From assembly GCA_037074765.1 (NCBI GenBank), contig JBAMDO010000033.1, forward strand, positions 248,001 through 312,000: a stretch of DNA of 64,000 nt, written 5' to 3'. Source of the stretch: Mansonella perstans (Eukaryota; Nematoda; Chromadorea; Rhabditida; Onchocercidae). The notes under the pieces were generated by a model. The model was not told the origin of the DNA. It saw only the letters and a program-made list of their open reading frames with translations, and ran no database searches. Each line of letters opens with the position of its first letter. Position 1 is the first letter of the stretch. The translations under genes and the position numbers were made by a program. Shown here piece by piece: positions 10,346-25,300 of the stretch.

Positions 10346-13129
10346 ATGATAACTACATTTTGTCTGGGAGAATCACGTTTAATGGTACAGCGTTGTTACG
10401 CTGCAGTTATCTCTGCTACCGCAACAATAAGCCGCAGTGGCAGTTTTCAATCTCGCCATTGTGTAGTCAGCTTTCGATATGCATCTACGGCAAAAGATAT
10501 CTTCGTCGCATCAAAGGATTCTCTAGCGGTTTGTTAAATTTCTTGAAATTCGGTTTTCATTTTGTAACGCGAGATACCGTTAACGCAAAGCCGATAAGGT
10601 TTGTTTTGAATTTTATTTCTCTTCGTTAACTTATTGAAATCTATCATGAGGGCTTTTTTTTTACAGAATATACCGGATATCCCGGTAATAAGCATGCCTT
10701 CAGAAGCAGCAGCTAGTTCAGGCTTTACATTTTATGAGAAATGGCTTTTGAAAGTCGATGTATTGGAAATGTTTGGTCTAAGTAGTTTATCAACTGTGGA
10801 AAGTACTGGGCTTTTTTCGTGGTATTCACCTGCTTCATGGTATCGAATTGGTTTGGAATTTATGCACAATCATTTTGATCTTTCCTGGTTTGCTTCTATC
10901 ATATGTAGTAAGCATTTGCTTATATGAATTAGCTTTTAAAGACTGAAATTGACATTTTAAAGGAACAAATTTAAATTAATAATTCAGATTTAAATAGTTT
11001 TAAATTTTCAATTTAGCATTTGATAATTTAATAATATTTTATTTCTTTTTGAATTGAACTTCTTTTGATTAGGAGTGTTAGTATTAGTTTGTCTTCGTAT
11101 TATTCTTTTTTTTTGTTTTTTTCTTATTTATGCTTTTCAGCTACATTGTGTTTACGGTTAGTATTTCTGCGGGCAACTCTATTCTTGCAGAGGTTTGCAC
11201 CAAAGAAAATGATACATGATGAGACTTTAAAAATGTTTAATGAAAGAAAGAAAGAAGCTCGAGAAAAAATTCATAGTGAAGCTTTGTGTTAGTTTCTCCT
11301 TCTTTTTTTTCCTTTAAGTAATCTTGTTTGGATGCAATGGAAAATACTGCAAGTTTATTTAAGTAATTGTATTTTATCAGGGATAATATTTGATGATTGG
11401 TTATCCTCATTAAAAGAAGAAAATGTCGATAAGATATGCCATTTGAAGATGTTTGCTTTATTTAATTTTTTTAATTAACAGCAAAAATATTACTTGTAAT
11501 CAGGAATGGGATTTTAAAGAAGCTTTTAATATTTCCAATTCTTGTCATTCCGTCACAATGTTTTAGATACTTTGTAACTTTAATAGATAATCTGATCTGC
11601 AGATCATCTGATTATTTATAATATTTCATTATTTTAGATCGGAAGATATCGCATGATGAAAATGTTTATGTAGATACTTATAATCTAAGATCCTCCAATA
11701 GATATTATTATTTCTTACTCAACTCAGTTTTATTCGTTTCTCAGTATAGTGGTATTAGCCTTATGGCAGAAAACAAGTGAGTCGTTCAGCTTTTTTTTTT
11801 TGAATTGAATTTTTACAAATGATGCACTCATTTTGAATGGAAAACTGAAATGATTTATATTGTTCAGAGAACTTGCGTGGCAAAATTTTATCTGTATTGT
11901 CTTTACCGAGTTTGAAAAAATGAATTTGATGCTTGAAAAACTATTGTGATTTCATTCTTGCGAAATTTTACAGTTTTCCTGGTTGGAATACAGGCGGTGC
12001 ATTATGGTTCCTAGATTTAACAGCAACAGATCCTAATTTTTTGGTACCAGCATTCTCATCTGTTCTCATTGGATGCACACTTTATGTAAGTTATCTTTCC
12101 TAAACAATTTCTCTAAATTTATTTTGAAATAAAGAAAACTCAAATGTCATTTTTCAGCTTGGATATGATCCAACCGGTGCCAGTTCTGCATCGAGCAATA
12201 AATACGTGAAAGCGTTCAAGTATCTCGCAGTGCCAGCTGGTGTATTCTTTTTTAGCTCAAGAGTTCCTGTTGTGAGTCTTTTTAAACATTTTCTAGTATT
12301 GTTTTCACAAAAACTTCTTGGTTTTTGTTGTTTTATTTCAAAATTGCTTCCATGTAAAAATAGAAGTGGAAATTTGCTGAAGACAGTAAATTGATGATCT
12401 CATGCTTTGGAGTTTATAGTGAATTATTGTTCCATAAGTAAAACCGTAATTCATGTATAGCTAGATTTCAAATATTATGATTTATTGAAGTTTAAAAATG
12501 AAGCTTGATCTAAATCTGATCTTGATAACTTTGATTTCATTCAATATACTGGTCCACTACCATCGCTTTTTGCTTTCTTTAGGCAGTTTCAATATACTGG
12601 TGTACCTCAAACTTCTTCAACCTTTTGCTGACAACAACTTTACGCATGCCCAAAATTCGTTACGCTCTTGACATTCCACTGAAAGTGCCGAAATCAAGTT
12701 CCGCGACATTCGACAAAGCATGGAAACGTGCATTTGGTAATTTTTTTCTTCGAAAATTTCGTAAAAAATCGAAATAGTTACCAGTTTTTTTCTTTTTTTT
12801 TTTAATTTCAGAGATTTGAATGAACTTAATTAATTACATCGTTATAGAAATTTTAATGCAAGAAAGTGATAGTGAATTTGTGAGTTTTTTAAGTGCATTT
12901 TCGGTGAATTCAAAATTAGAAGTCATGAAAAAGCAGAGAAATTTGGACTTAATGATGAATTATTGTGCACTTGAAAAGGCTGTCGTGCGTTACTTATTTT
13001 GCCTCTTTTTCAGGGTGGAAGAAGGAAACAGAAAAACTGGCTCGATCACAACCAGTAATGTGGGAAATAATGCAGAGACAAGATTTGCAAAGATTTGCGA
13101 AAGCTGGTGAATCAGGCATTACGAAGTAA
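10346..13129 (+). CDS. OXA1/YidC-family insertase, paralogue C (diverged)
   Basis: Exons: 10346-10528, 10667-10907, 11141-11287, 11638-11776, 11974-12085, 12158-12271, 12583-12736, 13014-13129; 401 aa from the first ATG. The in-frame ATG at 10382 (MVQRCYAAVISATATI) gives an equally good presequence. Every intron sits at the same place and phase as in A and B, and exon 5 is 112 nt in all three. Family marks: LFSWYSPASWYR, DLSWF, groove Arg147 in TTLCLR, FPGWNTGGALWF then LDLTATDP, and SIYWCTSN. The matrix loop is full length but its sequence is poorly conserved. The ExGAETG segment of the family is replaced by a GYDPTGASS-like stretch. The short tail is basic (WKKETEKLARS). AATAAA lies at 13262. 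It is intact, so probably functional. Whether it has a different client set from B is unknown. Confidence 0.88.
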
Positions 13130-13177
13130 TTAATGATTGATGAAGTTGCACTGAAATTGGAATTTGCTTTTAAAAGT

Positions 13178-13208
<31 letters not shown>

Positions 13209-14763
13209 CGAAAGTATTTCATATTATTTGTAAAAACTGTTTTTGTGGTAACTTTAAAGGAAATAAACTATTACTTCTAAGCAGGTCACTATAAGCAATC
13301 ATCCAGCATGCTATTATTCTTCTATAGTTTTGCAAATAGCTTTGCCAAATAGCACATTTTATACTGATTAGATCTAAATTTTGTAAAAATAGTATAATTC
13401 ATTGCTCCTTAAATAAATTTTCACTGCATTCAAAGGAATTATTCTTCTCATATAGTGAAGATGATAACGATTAAAGTAATAATGAAATGATAATTTTCTG
13501 AATTAGCAATGCCGACAATCAATTTGTCGGATTCTAATATTGCACTCAGTATACAAAAATATACAATAAATACATGCTGGACATAGAAAAAAAAAATCAC
13601 GAAAATAATCATTGCAATCGTCCTAATTTTTTAAAACTATTTTTTTGCAAATCTAACCTTTAACCTTCTTGATCTCACGAGGATCAAAAATTTGCCAAAA
13701 TTTTGCTGACGAATGCTTCGTAAGGCTAAAAAAATGATGGAAATGAATGCAATAAAATTTATAACAGAAATTAAATGAAGAATACGGTATAATTTTCAAT
13801 CTTCGGTAAAAAAATTTTATGCAAAAATTTTAGATGATTGTGATTTTCTTTTAAAATTATTCCAACGTAGAAAACAAAATAGTTTTAATTTAGTTTTTTT
13901 TTATTTTTTTATTTTCATATAAAATGTTACCGTGATGCAATAAAACCAAAAAAAAACAATTGATTGCACATAATTTTACTATAGAAAAAAGTGCTGTAGG
14001 GAAAACTACAAAAATTGTTTGGAATTGTTAATATTTTGTTATGAGTAGAAAAAAAAGAGAAAAAGATATAATTTAGTAGTTAAATTTTTAAGTTTTAAAG
14101 AAAAAATGTGTCAACAAAAATTTCTCTTTCTATTTTGATTTTTTTTTCTGTGATCTTTAGATTAAATTATTTTCTTGAAGTAAGAATTCTAATACTCCTC
14201 CTCTTTATATGAAATATATTCGAGAGTTTGAAATTACAATATCATCATTCAAATATTTTTCAAAATAACAAGAAATTCTATTTGAATTCTTTATTTCAAT
14301 AATTTTCACTCTTTTTTTTTAAATTGCTGTTCAAATGAATTTTTTTTGTTGGCTAATTTGATATGTAAAAATTTTCAAACAATACGATAATAAATAGTGT
14401 CAAACATTTTTTTAAAAAAAAACAAAATAATTTTATGAAATTTCTTTGACTCTTTAAATTGCTTTCATATATTGCGTATAAATTATCTGGTAAATGATGA
14501 AAACAAAAAAAACGAGAAAACGAAATAAATTTCATAAAGCTATCAAAATGTTTTGTTAATTAGAGATTTATTGAATATATTAATTATGGATAAAAGAAAT
14601 ACAACAACTAATATCTGTATTGATAAGAGAAGAAAAATAAGAATATAATTGTAGAAATGAAGATAGTGATAATGAAATTTAGGCAATACTCTTATCATTG
14701 ATATTAATCGCATCAATTTTTAGTAAACAATAAAATAAACTTTTGATATCGCTGTTGTTGTTG
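13130..14763. other. Convergent intergenic region
   Basis: Separates the 3' ends of OXA1 paralogue C (+) and the ZP gene (-). It holds AATAAA at 13262, a 29-base poly-T at 13180-13208, and long A/T tracts. No gene is seen. Confidence 0.6.
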
Positions 14764-16319
14764 CTATTGTTTATGACGTTGTTGCTGTTGTTGTTTTGCT
14801 GTTGTTGCTGCTGTTGCAGCTGTTATATTTGAATTTGTTGCTAATTTAATTAAACTATAATATTGTCGTCGTCGTTGTTGCCATTTAGTATAACAACAAT
14901 ACCCGTAAATACTGATCGCCAGTAATGTTATCAGTGCGGATAAACTTGTCCAAATTGTTAACCATAAACGTGATAAGCAATATTTCTTCAATGCTACAAA
15001 AAAATAATACATTTATTTGAATAATTTATTTGAAAAAATTAAGAAATTTTTTTTCTCTCAAATTATTCCTATTTAAAAACTTAAAAAAAGTTTTTTTTTC
15101 AGTAATATGTGAAATTTAATAAATTTTTAAAAACGAAGAATAATTATCACTAGAAATCTTTGCATTCCGTTCTTGAGAATGTTTTATTCGATTTTTTGAA
15201 TTACAGTACTCATCGGTTTTTCCACCAAAGCAAATATCAGCATAAACATGTTGCTGAAACGATTTATGCTCTCGTCGTCTCCGGATAACTAGTGCTTCCT
15301 CTTGATCAGATAGAAGAGCGTTGACAGGTGATGTTATCAAATCCGGACAAAATGGTGGCTGGAATAAAAAAAAAGAATATAATTCCTTAAAAAATCAATA
15401 ATTTCACCAATGATTATCACAAAATAATGATATTTACTTTTCCCAAATAATGTGGTCTATAAATTAAATTGATTTTGACCGCAAAATTATGATCATATTT
15501 AATACAGTAATTTTGGCAAAAAAAGTTATTTTAAAAAAAATTTTAGAAATAATTTTGAAAAAATGATTCACCGATGGTATACTATCACAGCTGGTCAAAC
15601 CGGATGCAGTATCTGGAATATCGATACATATTTCTATGGAGCATTTAATACTTAGCTGATTAATATCTGGTACTTTAAATGCATGCCAATGAACATAAGC
15701 TTTATCGTGATAGGTATCATAATGCGGATGACTGAAGATATTGTTATCTGTTGAACAACTGAAACATAAAATATGGATAAGATTATGATGATATGCAATC
15801 AAACATTTATAAGTTAATTAACAAAAAAAAAGAAAAAAAAAACAATACAGCATTATCATTCGTGTCAGTTTATGCTTATTTCTTCTTCCTCCTTTTTTTT
15901 TTGAGTAAAGTTTTTTCCCAGTAATTCGAAATTTACTTTTGAATTTTCCAAAAAAAAAGCTTGAGACTATGCAAATATACCCTCGTTCATCGATCACCAT
16001 ATATTCTTCATTACTAACCGTATCCCGTACTGTGCAATTTCGTACATGAAATCCATAAGCATCTGAAATTTTCCACTTCTTTTCAATTTTTTTTTACTTA
16101 AATATTTATTTCAGCGACAATTAAACAGAATTATTTCAACAATACGAAAGAAAGAATCTTGTCAAATAATAAGAAATGAAAGTTTTTCTTTTTTATTTTC
16201 TATAAAGAAATTATATTTAAAAATTAAAAACTAAAATATCTTTTTTAAACAGTTAAGTAATAGCAGTTATTATCAACAGCAAAAAAAATGATTTAAGTAT
16301 TTATTATTATAACTACTAC

Positions 16320-16354
<35 letters not shown>

Positions 16355-19300
16355 ATTATTGCTATTATTATTTCTTTTTACTTACCAAGTTCTTTTTACT
16401 TTTTATTAAATAAAATAAGAAATGAAGAAATTTTCAAAAATCGTCGATATGTTTTTTCAGTACTTTGAAAATGGAAATAAAATTCATTCATTAAACTAAT
16501 TATTTAATTGATTATCACAAAAAATATTGACAAATATGCTCACAATTATCGATGATAATTGATTTGAATTCATTTGATCGAGGATGAAGTTTATTTTTAT
16601 GTTAAATTTATTAAAAGCTTCGAAGCGATTGTCAATTCATAATTCCCGCACATTATAAAAGAATGTGTAATTTTTATAAACCTGATTCGGGTAATAAGCT
16701 CCATTCGATTCTCATCGGTTGCCCAAGATTAACAACTTCTATTTCCGTATCATCGTCATCATCACCATGTCCATGTTCGTTTTCCGCAACTATTCGCATT
16801 CTACACTCCGGCACTTGCGCCTTCTGTTCCAGTTTCATTGGTATTAAATGTAATCTATATCAGAAAAACAAAAATAAAAAAGTCATTTAGAGGTGACAAG
16901 TCAATTAAATGTAGTCTAAATCCAAAAAAAAACACATAAACCTGGCAAATCAATTATCAAGAAAAAAACATCGTTTTCAGGTCAAATGTCATTTTCAGGT
17001 AAACGTGACAAATCAGTGAAGAACTATCTAATAAATGACTGATTCTACAAAATTATGAATAAAAAGCTTGAATCAATCATTATCTGATTATTTCAAAGAT
17101 CTGGTATTTTTTTTTTTTTAAATTTGATTAATAAAAAAGTTTTCTGTAAAATAAAACATTTATAGCGGTAACATCACATTTATTAAATCGATAATGCTTA
17201 AGAAAAATTTCAAATCAACCTTTTTTTTTTTGCAAAAAGCAAAATATTTTAAAATAACTTTAAAATTCGTATTTATACTTACTCTTCTAATGCTTCTTCA
17301 ATATGTTTCGGTATCAACTGTTTTTGATATTGAACTTTTTGATGAATGCATTGAGTTAAAAATGTTTGCATTGTGTTTGCATTGTCTTTTTGTTGAAAAA
17401 TTACAATAATTTCCATATGATATTGAGTTTCTGGTCTTTGTACTTCTAAAAAAAAACCCCGCTTAGTAAGTAAGATAACAGATGAAATGTTTATTAAATA
17501 ATTTTAATTAATAACAAATCACATTTATTTTAATTATTATTAAAATGTTTTGAAATGATAAATATTAGTATTCAACAATTGTTAAATTTTGCTTAACTCA
17601 AAAATATCGTAATAATAATTCGGATATAAACTAAACTTCATAGCAATAAATTTTAATTAAATTAACAAAAAAAATCCCAATACTTCTTTAGGTTCATTTA
17701 AAATTTTTTGAATTTTTTTTTTTTTTTCAGAATGAGAAATGATCCCACTAATAATTACCATTGTTTCGTATACCGCATGAAGAATATGGCATTGTTACTC
17801 GGACTAAATATGCTTCACGAAACATAAAATAACATCTAAAATAAATGAAAATTATTTCAGAGAAAAATTGAAATTTTATTTTAAAATTTCAATCAGTAAA
17901 GTTTAATTTGTGTTGTTGAGTGAAAATTTTTTGGTTGACCCGAAATAATAGTAATGTAACACATGTCTGAGTTAAAAATTCTAAGACATTTCAATAATTA
18001 AATTTTTTTTTAGGATTTCAGGATCAAACGATTATTGTGTTGCTCTTATTTTGCACATTTAATTTTGCATTTCCTGAAAGAAATAAACAAAAGCAATAAA
18101 AAATGCAAAGAGAAACAAACTCAGCCGTATATTTTCGATCACGAGCAAAAATTTGTCCAGTAAATGGAAATAATGTATTAATTTCGAATTGCAAACTATC
18201 ATCCATACAAATTAGACGAGCTTTGCCTAAAAATTAAAAATTGAAGAAATCAAGGAATTGAATAACTGAAATTACTGATTAAATACAATATTGCACGAAA
18301 AAGTAGATAATAAAAAGAAATTTTAATATTTTCGAAAATAGTAATTGCACTCAATTTAATAACTGATCAATCAATGTAGCATAAGATCAATCAGTGTAGC
18401 GCAATTCAAATTTTTGTAAAATTAAAAAGGAAAAAGTGTATGAAATGTTTGAATTTACCACGTAAACGATTGGGAACAATTTTGGTCGATGTCGTAGTGG
18501 TCTGTGTGTGTATTTCGGTTACATTTGGTACAGTGAATGATGGCGATTTGGTAGTTAATCTAAAAATATATTTTGTTTTTTTCTGATTAAATATTTGAAA
18601 TTTCTAATGAAATCATTTTATTTACTCATTTAATTATAAATAAATAATCTATTGGAAAAAAATTAAGAAAATAAATATTTTAATAACAAATAAAAATTTA
18701 CTTTTGTGGTTGTTGAAAAATTATTGTATCAGTTTGATCAATTTTCATTTCCAATCCGTCCAATTTATCAGTCATTTTTGTTTCTGTTTCAGTGTTAGAG
18801 ACAGTTGCTGTTGTTGTTGTTGTTGTTTGCCGGAATGGTAGTAATTGCTTAACAGCATGCTTAGTACTTGGCATTTGATTCTCAATTAATTCCGATTGTG
18901 CAGTTGTTGTTATTGTTTGAGGGAACGATATCGTATGATTCAGAACAGGTAATAATGATTTAACAGGATATTTGGTACTTGGCATTTGATTTTCGATTAA
19001 TTCTGATTGTACTGTTGCTGTTGCTGTTGTTGTTGTTATTTCATATTTTTCAGAAGAATCTTCAGTTGTAATATATTGTTCGTGTTCCGATGATTTTTCA
19101 TTATTTATAACACTTTCAATCGAATCTGTTGTTATTGATGTTTTTGAACTTCCCGGAAACGTTTGCCTACTTTCGTTTGACTTTTGCATGATACATGGCG
19201 GAAGAGCAGATGTCGTCATCATTATCGTCGTGGTCGTCATTGCTGTCGTAGTTTCAGATTCAATAGCATAAGGGAATTCAACATTTGCTACATAATTTAT

Positions 19301-22300
19301 TTCATCGTTTTTTGCAGCTGTAGTTGTTGCTGGAATAAATTGCAAAGGTATTTGTTAATTTTCCTACAACAATTAATGAATTTTCTTGAAAAAAAATTCC
19401 GATTTAATTAGCGATGAAAATGTAATACAAACAAAAATCGATATAAATGATTACATATTCAGATAATGCTAGATATTGATAAATAAAGGTGGAATTAAAA
19501 TTTGTACTGATTGCATTTAACAACTGATTCATTTAAAGTGTAAATTTCTAGAAGAAACTTCTTGAGATTCTGATTCCATTTACAATTTGGCTATTTTGAA
19601 GTTACAGATGAAAAGATGATTTCAAGTAATGAAGAATTACTTGCATTTAAAGAATAAAAACTCACTAATATCAGTACAATAAACTGGAGCTTCCGAATTT
19701 TGCTCTGCAGTATCAGAAGTTTGCTTTTGCTGCTCATCAGAATAATCAACAATAGGCATCACTGCTGGAGGTGCTGGACCAAACTTTGTGGCTAAAAAAC
19801 AATTCATAATTTGGCTGTTGTATTTTATGTCGTATTCATTTAGGAATGCGATGCAGAAAGACAGAGAGACAGAGAGAGAGGGAGAGAGAGGAAAGGAATG
19901 AGATGAATTTATGAATTCGTAGGATCAAAAATAATAAAGGAATCTGAATAATTTAAATAATCTTAAATTATTTCACGAAATGTCTCTACCAAAAAATGGC
20001 AAATGAATTTTATATTTAAATAATTGCAAATTTTCATAAAAATTTACTATTCAAATTATGAAACAAAGAAAAATTGAAAAATACTTTCTCACATTTCACC
20101 AACTTTTACAAATAACATTCTGAAAATTAAGTAATATTACTTATCAAAATAGTCTCTGATAATCAAATTATCATGATAATCACAATTATGTGCTTAATTC
20201 TGATTAATTATCTATTACAAATAAGAAACCGGAACATCACATCAAAATGGCATACTGGAAAGTTGTTGTAATTCATAGTCTGCTGTGGTAAACTGTGGAG
20301 ATGATTGATATCCATCAATGTGGATATTTTTGGAATTAATCAATTCATCGGATGTAACACTTTCAATTATCTTCGCATACACTTCATCATTAATTATTGT
20401 GCTCTGAAATAGGAGAAAAAAAATGAAAAGAAAAGCGAAATGAAACTTTTTCGAAATTTCTGATATTTAAATATTTGCGGAAGAAAACAATGAAAAAAGT
20501 TGAATTTCATTTAAAAAAATACTTTAATTTTAAAGTCACAAAAAAAAATTAATCAATTCGTTATATTTTCATAATTTAAATTTATTTTGATTAATAATTG
20601 CTTTTTTCTCTTTTTTCTGAACAAAAAGCTGAAGGCCTTAAAATTTTTCTTCTATCATTTATTTTGAAAAGTAAATCAAGGAATTAATAATTAATTCAAG
20701 TTTTAATTAACTAATCCAAGTCCTTTTTTCTTTTTTTGCACTGAAAAATGAAAGGAGAAAATTTTTTAAATCTAAATCAATTTGAAATGAAATATTTCCG
20801 GTGTTTTACTTTTTTTCTATCGAAAGAAAAAATTACTGAAAGTTATTGGAGAAAAATTTGTTATGGAAACAGTTTGTATGTTTGCCCATTTTAAAAAATT
20901 TTTTTGATTTGAAAAAAAAAAGAAATTCGGAAAAGAAAATAAAACCGGAATCGTTTGTACAAAATATATACATTTATGCATCATCATGTAAAACATCTGT
21001 ACAGAGAAGGCAAACACTACAAGTTAATAGGCAAGCGCATTATTTTAACAGTTTTTATCCTTTTAAAATCATCAGTGTAAACAAATGTTCATTTTACTAC
21101 TGGTTTGCGTTTGTTAATATTCAGTGTAAAAAAAGACGACAAATTTTATGGGACAAATAAATTGCATTAGGAAAAATTTGGTAGCAAAAAATATGGTGAC
21201 AAATTTCAAAAATCCTATCTGTTTCTGTGAAAATGAAATGAAATGTAACAAAAAAAAAAAAAAAAAAATTACCACCTGCTAATAAAATGGAAATTGTTGT
21301 CGCAAAATTAAATTGCAAGTTTTTTTTAAGATCTTCTCTAAAATCTTGAAAAAAAATGCTATAAAATTTTGAAGTGTTAACTTGAATTGAAAAAAAAGTG
21401 TCGAATGGAAAAATAATTATTTTAGGGCATGATTATTAAAATGATTGAAAAAATATTTGAAATATTATTTGTATATTAATTTTTATGTTCGTTTTTTTTT
21501 TTTTTTTTTGCTAAATTTTTATTGTTGATTAAACAAATTTTTTTTCGATAAATTTGTTAAAGATTGTATTTTTTAAAATTTCGTTATTTAAATAGTTAAA
21601 CAGATCATTAATATCGAAGTTAGTGGTTGTATTTTAATTGTTGAAATTATTATTTTTTTTTGAAGCTTATATTTTTAAGTGTATCATTAAAATTAGTATT
21701 TTATGGTTATTTGTTAAATTTATTTTGAATATTTAATAAACAAATATTTTAGGTTAATTATTTCCTTATTAATATGAGTAATGTTTTCTTTTTTTTGTGG
21801 AATTAAAATCTATCTGTAATTATCAAACAAACAATAATCCTATGAGTGTTGGATATATATGAATATAATATGTATGGGTGAAGAATTTAACAGGTCGTGA
21901 GAAACCAAAAATGTAGATGAAAACTGGTTTCTACCAAATGAATAATAGCTACAACACCCCTTTTTATTTCTCACCCTTACAATACTCTGCGATACCTGGA
22001 GATTTTTTGCTCATAACTTCTAAATATATCTTGTTAATCTAGGTTCATTTCTTTCTCTCTTTTATCCATCTATCGTTATCATTGTCACTGTGTGTCCTTG
22101 TCATCATCACATTGTTGTCGTTGTGTCGTCAATGTGTCGCTGTGGCCGTTGTTGTGCCGTTGTGTTGTTACTCTTCGTTATTGCCATTGTTGTTGTATCG
22201 TTACCACCACTATTTTCATCGTCTACTTATCACTACTACCTACCTTGACGTTATTTAAAAAAAGAGTTTTATTCAAATTAAATATTAACGACAATCATTC

Positions 22301-25300
22301 ATGCAATAGCAAAAAAAAGCAAAAACAACAATAACAACAACAATAACAATAACAACAGTAGGAAAATGCTCCATTTTTAATTGTACACAGCCAGTCAACC
22401 GTAATTATTGACACAGAATCGTTATTACTCGCATCTTATCTATACCTATCAGATATTCTCTTCTCTCTCTGTCCCTCCCATTTCTTCTTTCTCTCCTTGA
22501 CAATATTGGATGTGTTATCGATCAAATGATAATAATTTTAATCATAACACAATCATCTTTACATTTTATATTTCGATAATTAACAGTCGCTAATTTAATT
22601 TGCTTTTTTTTATCACTTCATTATTATCATCATTTTTATTATTATTATCTTTATTACTTTTTATTTCTTCATTTTTTCAGAAATGCAACTACCTGTTCGT
22701 TACAAGACTAAATTAAACAGTCAGACAAAAATTGAATACTATCAAAACTTCATGTGTATGATTTTGAAAATTCAACACAAATATGATAATGCTACAAGAA
22801 CTTTATAGAAAAATTTTGAGACTGAATGTTATTGTTGCCCTTAGAAGGGTAATTTGCCAAAAAATGATAGAACGAATCACTATCACCTGAACTGTCCCAT
22901 CTACTATCCCGCTACTATCAATAGGTACAGTCTGTTAAAGGTACAATTACATACAGTTAAATGCAGTAATTTAAATGTGAAATAAACTGTATAGCTAGGT
23001 TAAGTGTAATAATTTCAAAGTCAAAAAAAAAAATGTCATCAGTACAGCGCAACAACTGAATGCAAAATGATTGATGATTAATGAGATAGAATTAATGAAA
23101 TAGAATTTTATATAAATTGTTTATGAAATGTTCTAAAAAATTTTCCACACAAAAAAAATTTTTTCGTTTCTATACAGTTTCCTGTAAAATGAACATTTTT
23201 TACATTTTTGCTAATAGTAATACTAAAAATTTTTTAACAATAAATTTCTCAATAATAAAAATAATTATAACTGTTAATTTTTATTATTATCATTACTCTT
23301 ATCACTACTGTTATCATTACTATTTTTAGTATTATTATTACTTCCGTTATCATTATTTTCATCATTTTCATTTTTGGTATTGTTATTTTCATTATCACTA
23401 CTATTCTTAGTATTATTATTATTTTAATTATGATGATAAAATACTAAAAATGAAAAAAATTTTGCTAAAATTCGCAATGAAATGTAAGAATGAAAAAGAC
23501 AGAAGAAATCATTGAAATTATACAAATTTTAAAATTGCTTACTGTATTATGGTATTTTCTATTCATTATCATCTGCTAATTGATATTGATAAATGGAAAG
23601 GAAAATTTCAAATTTCCGAATTTGAAAAATTCATTAAATTGGGCAAATAATATGAATATAAACAACAAGCATCGTTATCAATACTTTTCAAGCATTAATA
23701 ATTAATTTTTGATTACTGTTACAGTTATTTTTCCCATACATTCTACCGTAATTTTCCTTTTTTTTCTGTAGTTTTTGGCATTTATCGCTATGAAATAATA
23801 TCTATTTTATTCGATTCATTTAAATCATTAAAGACAAAAAAAAATTTAGATAACGAGAGACAGAGAGGGAGTGAGAAAAAGAGAAAGAATAATGCTAGAA
23901 AAATGCATTCAATTAATTCCATTATTTCAAGAACGAATTTGAGAAGGCCGATTGTAAATACTGTCATTGCTTTTTTTTAATCTTTTTCAACAAATAATAA
24001 TATTTAATTTCAACGATAACAAATTTGACCTCTTAAAAAAAAGGAAAAAAATTTGTTCATCAATAATAAATTAAATAAAAAAGTAAATTCCTTTACGGCG
24101 TATAAATTACCCCATAATATCCATCCTTTTAAAAAAGAAATTAAAAATTAAACTCAGTAATAATTAAATAAAAAAGTAAATTCCTTTACGGCGTATAAAT
24201 TACCCCATAATATCCATCCTTTTAAAAAAGAAATTAAAAATTAAACTCAGTAATAAATTAAATAAAAAAGTAAATTCCTTTACGGCGTATAAATTACCCC
24301 ATAATATCCATCCTTTTAAAAAAGAAATTAAAAATTAAACTCAGTAATAAATTAAATAAAAAAGTAAATTCCTTTACGGCGTATAAATTACCCCATAATA
24401 TCCATCCTTTTAAAAAAGAAATTAAAAATTAAACTAAATTTTGCAAATTTTCATATTCACATTATATTTATTTCCGAATTATCCATATCAATAAAAATTT
24501 TTTTTTTCACTCTTTTTTTCTTTGTTTTCCATAAATAATTAAATTGTTAATTATTTCCCTGCTGCGGTATCTAAAAAAAAAATTATAAAAATTGTACGAA
24601 AAGAAAACAAAAGAAAAAAAAAAGAGGTGAGAAAAAGAAAAGCAGAGAGAAAGAGAATAAAAAAAATAGAAAAAAAAACGAAAAATATCAACGAATATGA
24701 GTTAAGAAATAAAGAGAATGTGATAATTTTAAAATTGATTGATTACATCGCATTAATCATTGCATTACTTCGTCTTATTCATCATTTAAGAACGCACAAA
24801 TATAATTAATTAATGAATTTTCTCTTTTCTTTTCGTCTTTCTACCAATTCTTTTTTTGGATATTTCACTTTGTTTTTTTACTTGTTTGATGGACATATAA
24901 TGCATTAAATTTGACATATAAAATTTTGTAAACAAAAAAAAACGAAAAAAAAAGAATTATTAATTAGGAAAAATTAAATTTGAAGAATTAACAAAGAAAA
25001 CAATAATATTTTAAAAATTAAGCAAAACAATTATTTTTATTAATTCCCTTGTTAAACAACAAATTAAATGGACACTTTTATTTTTAATTACAGTAATTAT
25101 GCCAGTTTTTTTTAAAAAAGCATTTTCATAACGTGAAAATTCCGGAAAAAATCGAAAAAAAATATATTTTTGAAGAAAATTTTAAATTAAAAAATTTTTT
25201 TTTACAACAATATTGCAGGTGTGTGAAATTTTTGCCTGACATTTTATTACTAATTCTAAGGCTATCTCTTGCAGTCAATTTTATTATCACACATAACAAA

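Noticed and set aside
12820..13110. Separate 96-codon ORF
   Set aside because: It overlaps intron 7 and exon 8 of OXA1 paralogue C in the wrong frame; the exon-8 frame matches the paralogue structure.
18698..19345. Stand-alone 215-codon Thr-rich gene
   Set aside because: It is exon 5 of the ZP gene; both ends carry splice sites in phase with neighbouring exons.
20846..21160. 104-codon plus-strand ORF in the large ZP intron
   Set aside because: Low-complexity Lys/Phe/Asn composition and no supporting splice signals or homologue recognised.
24062..24437. CRISPR-like array
   Set aside because: Units are contiguous 94 bp copies with no variable spacers, located inside a eukaryotic intron.
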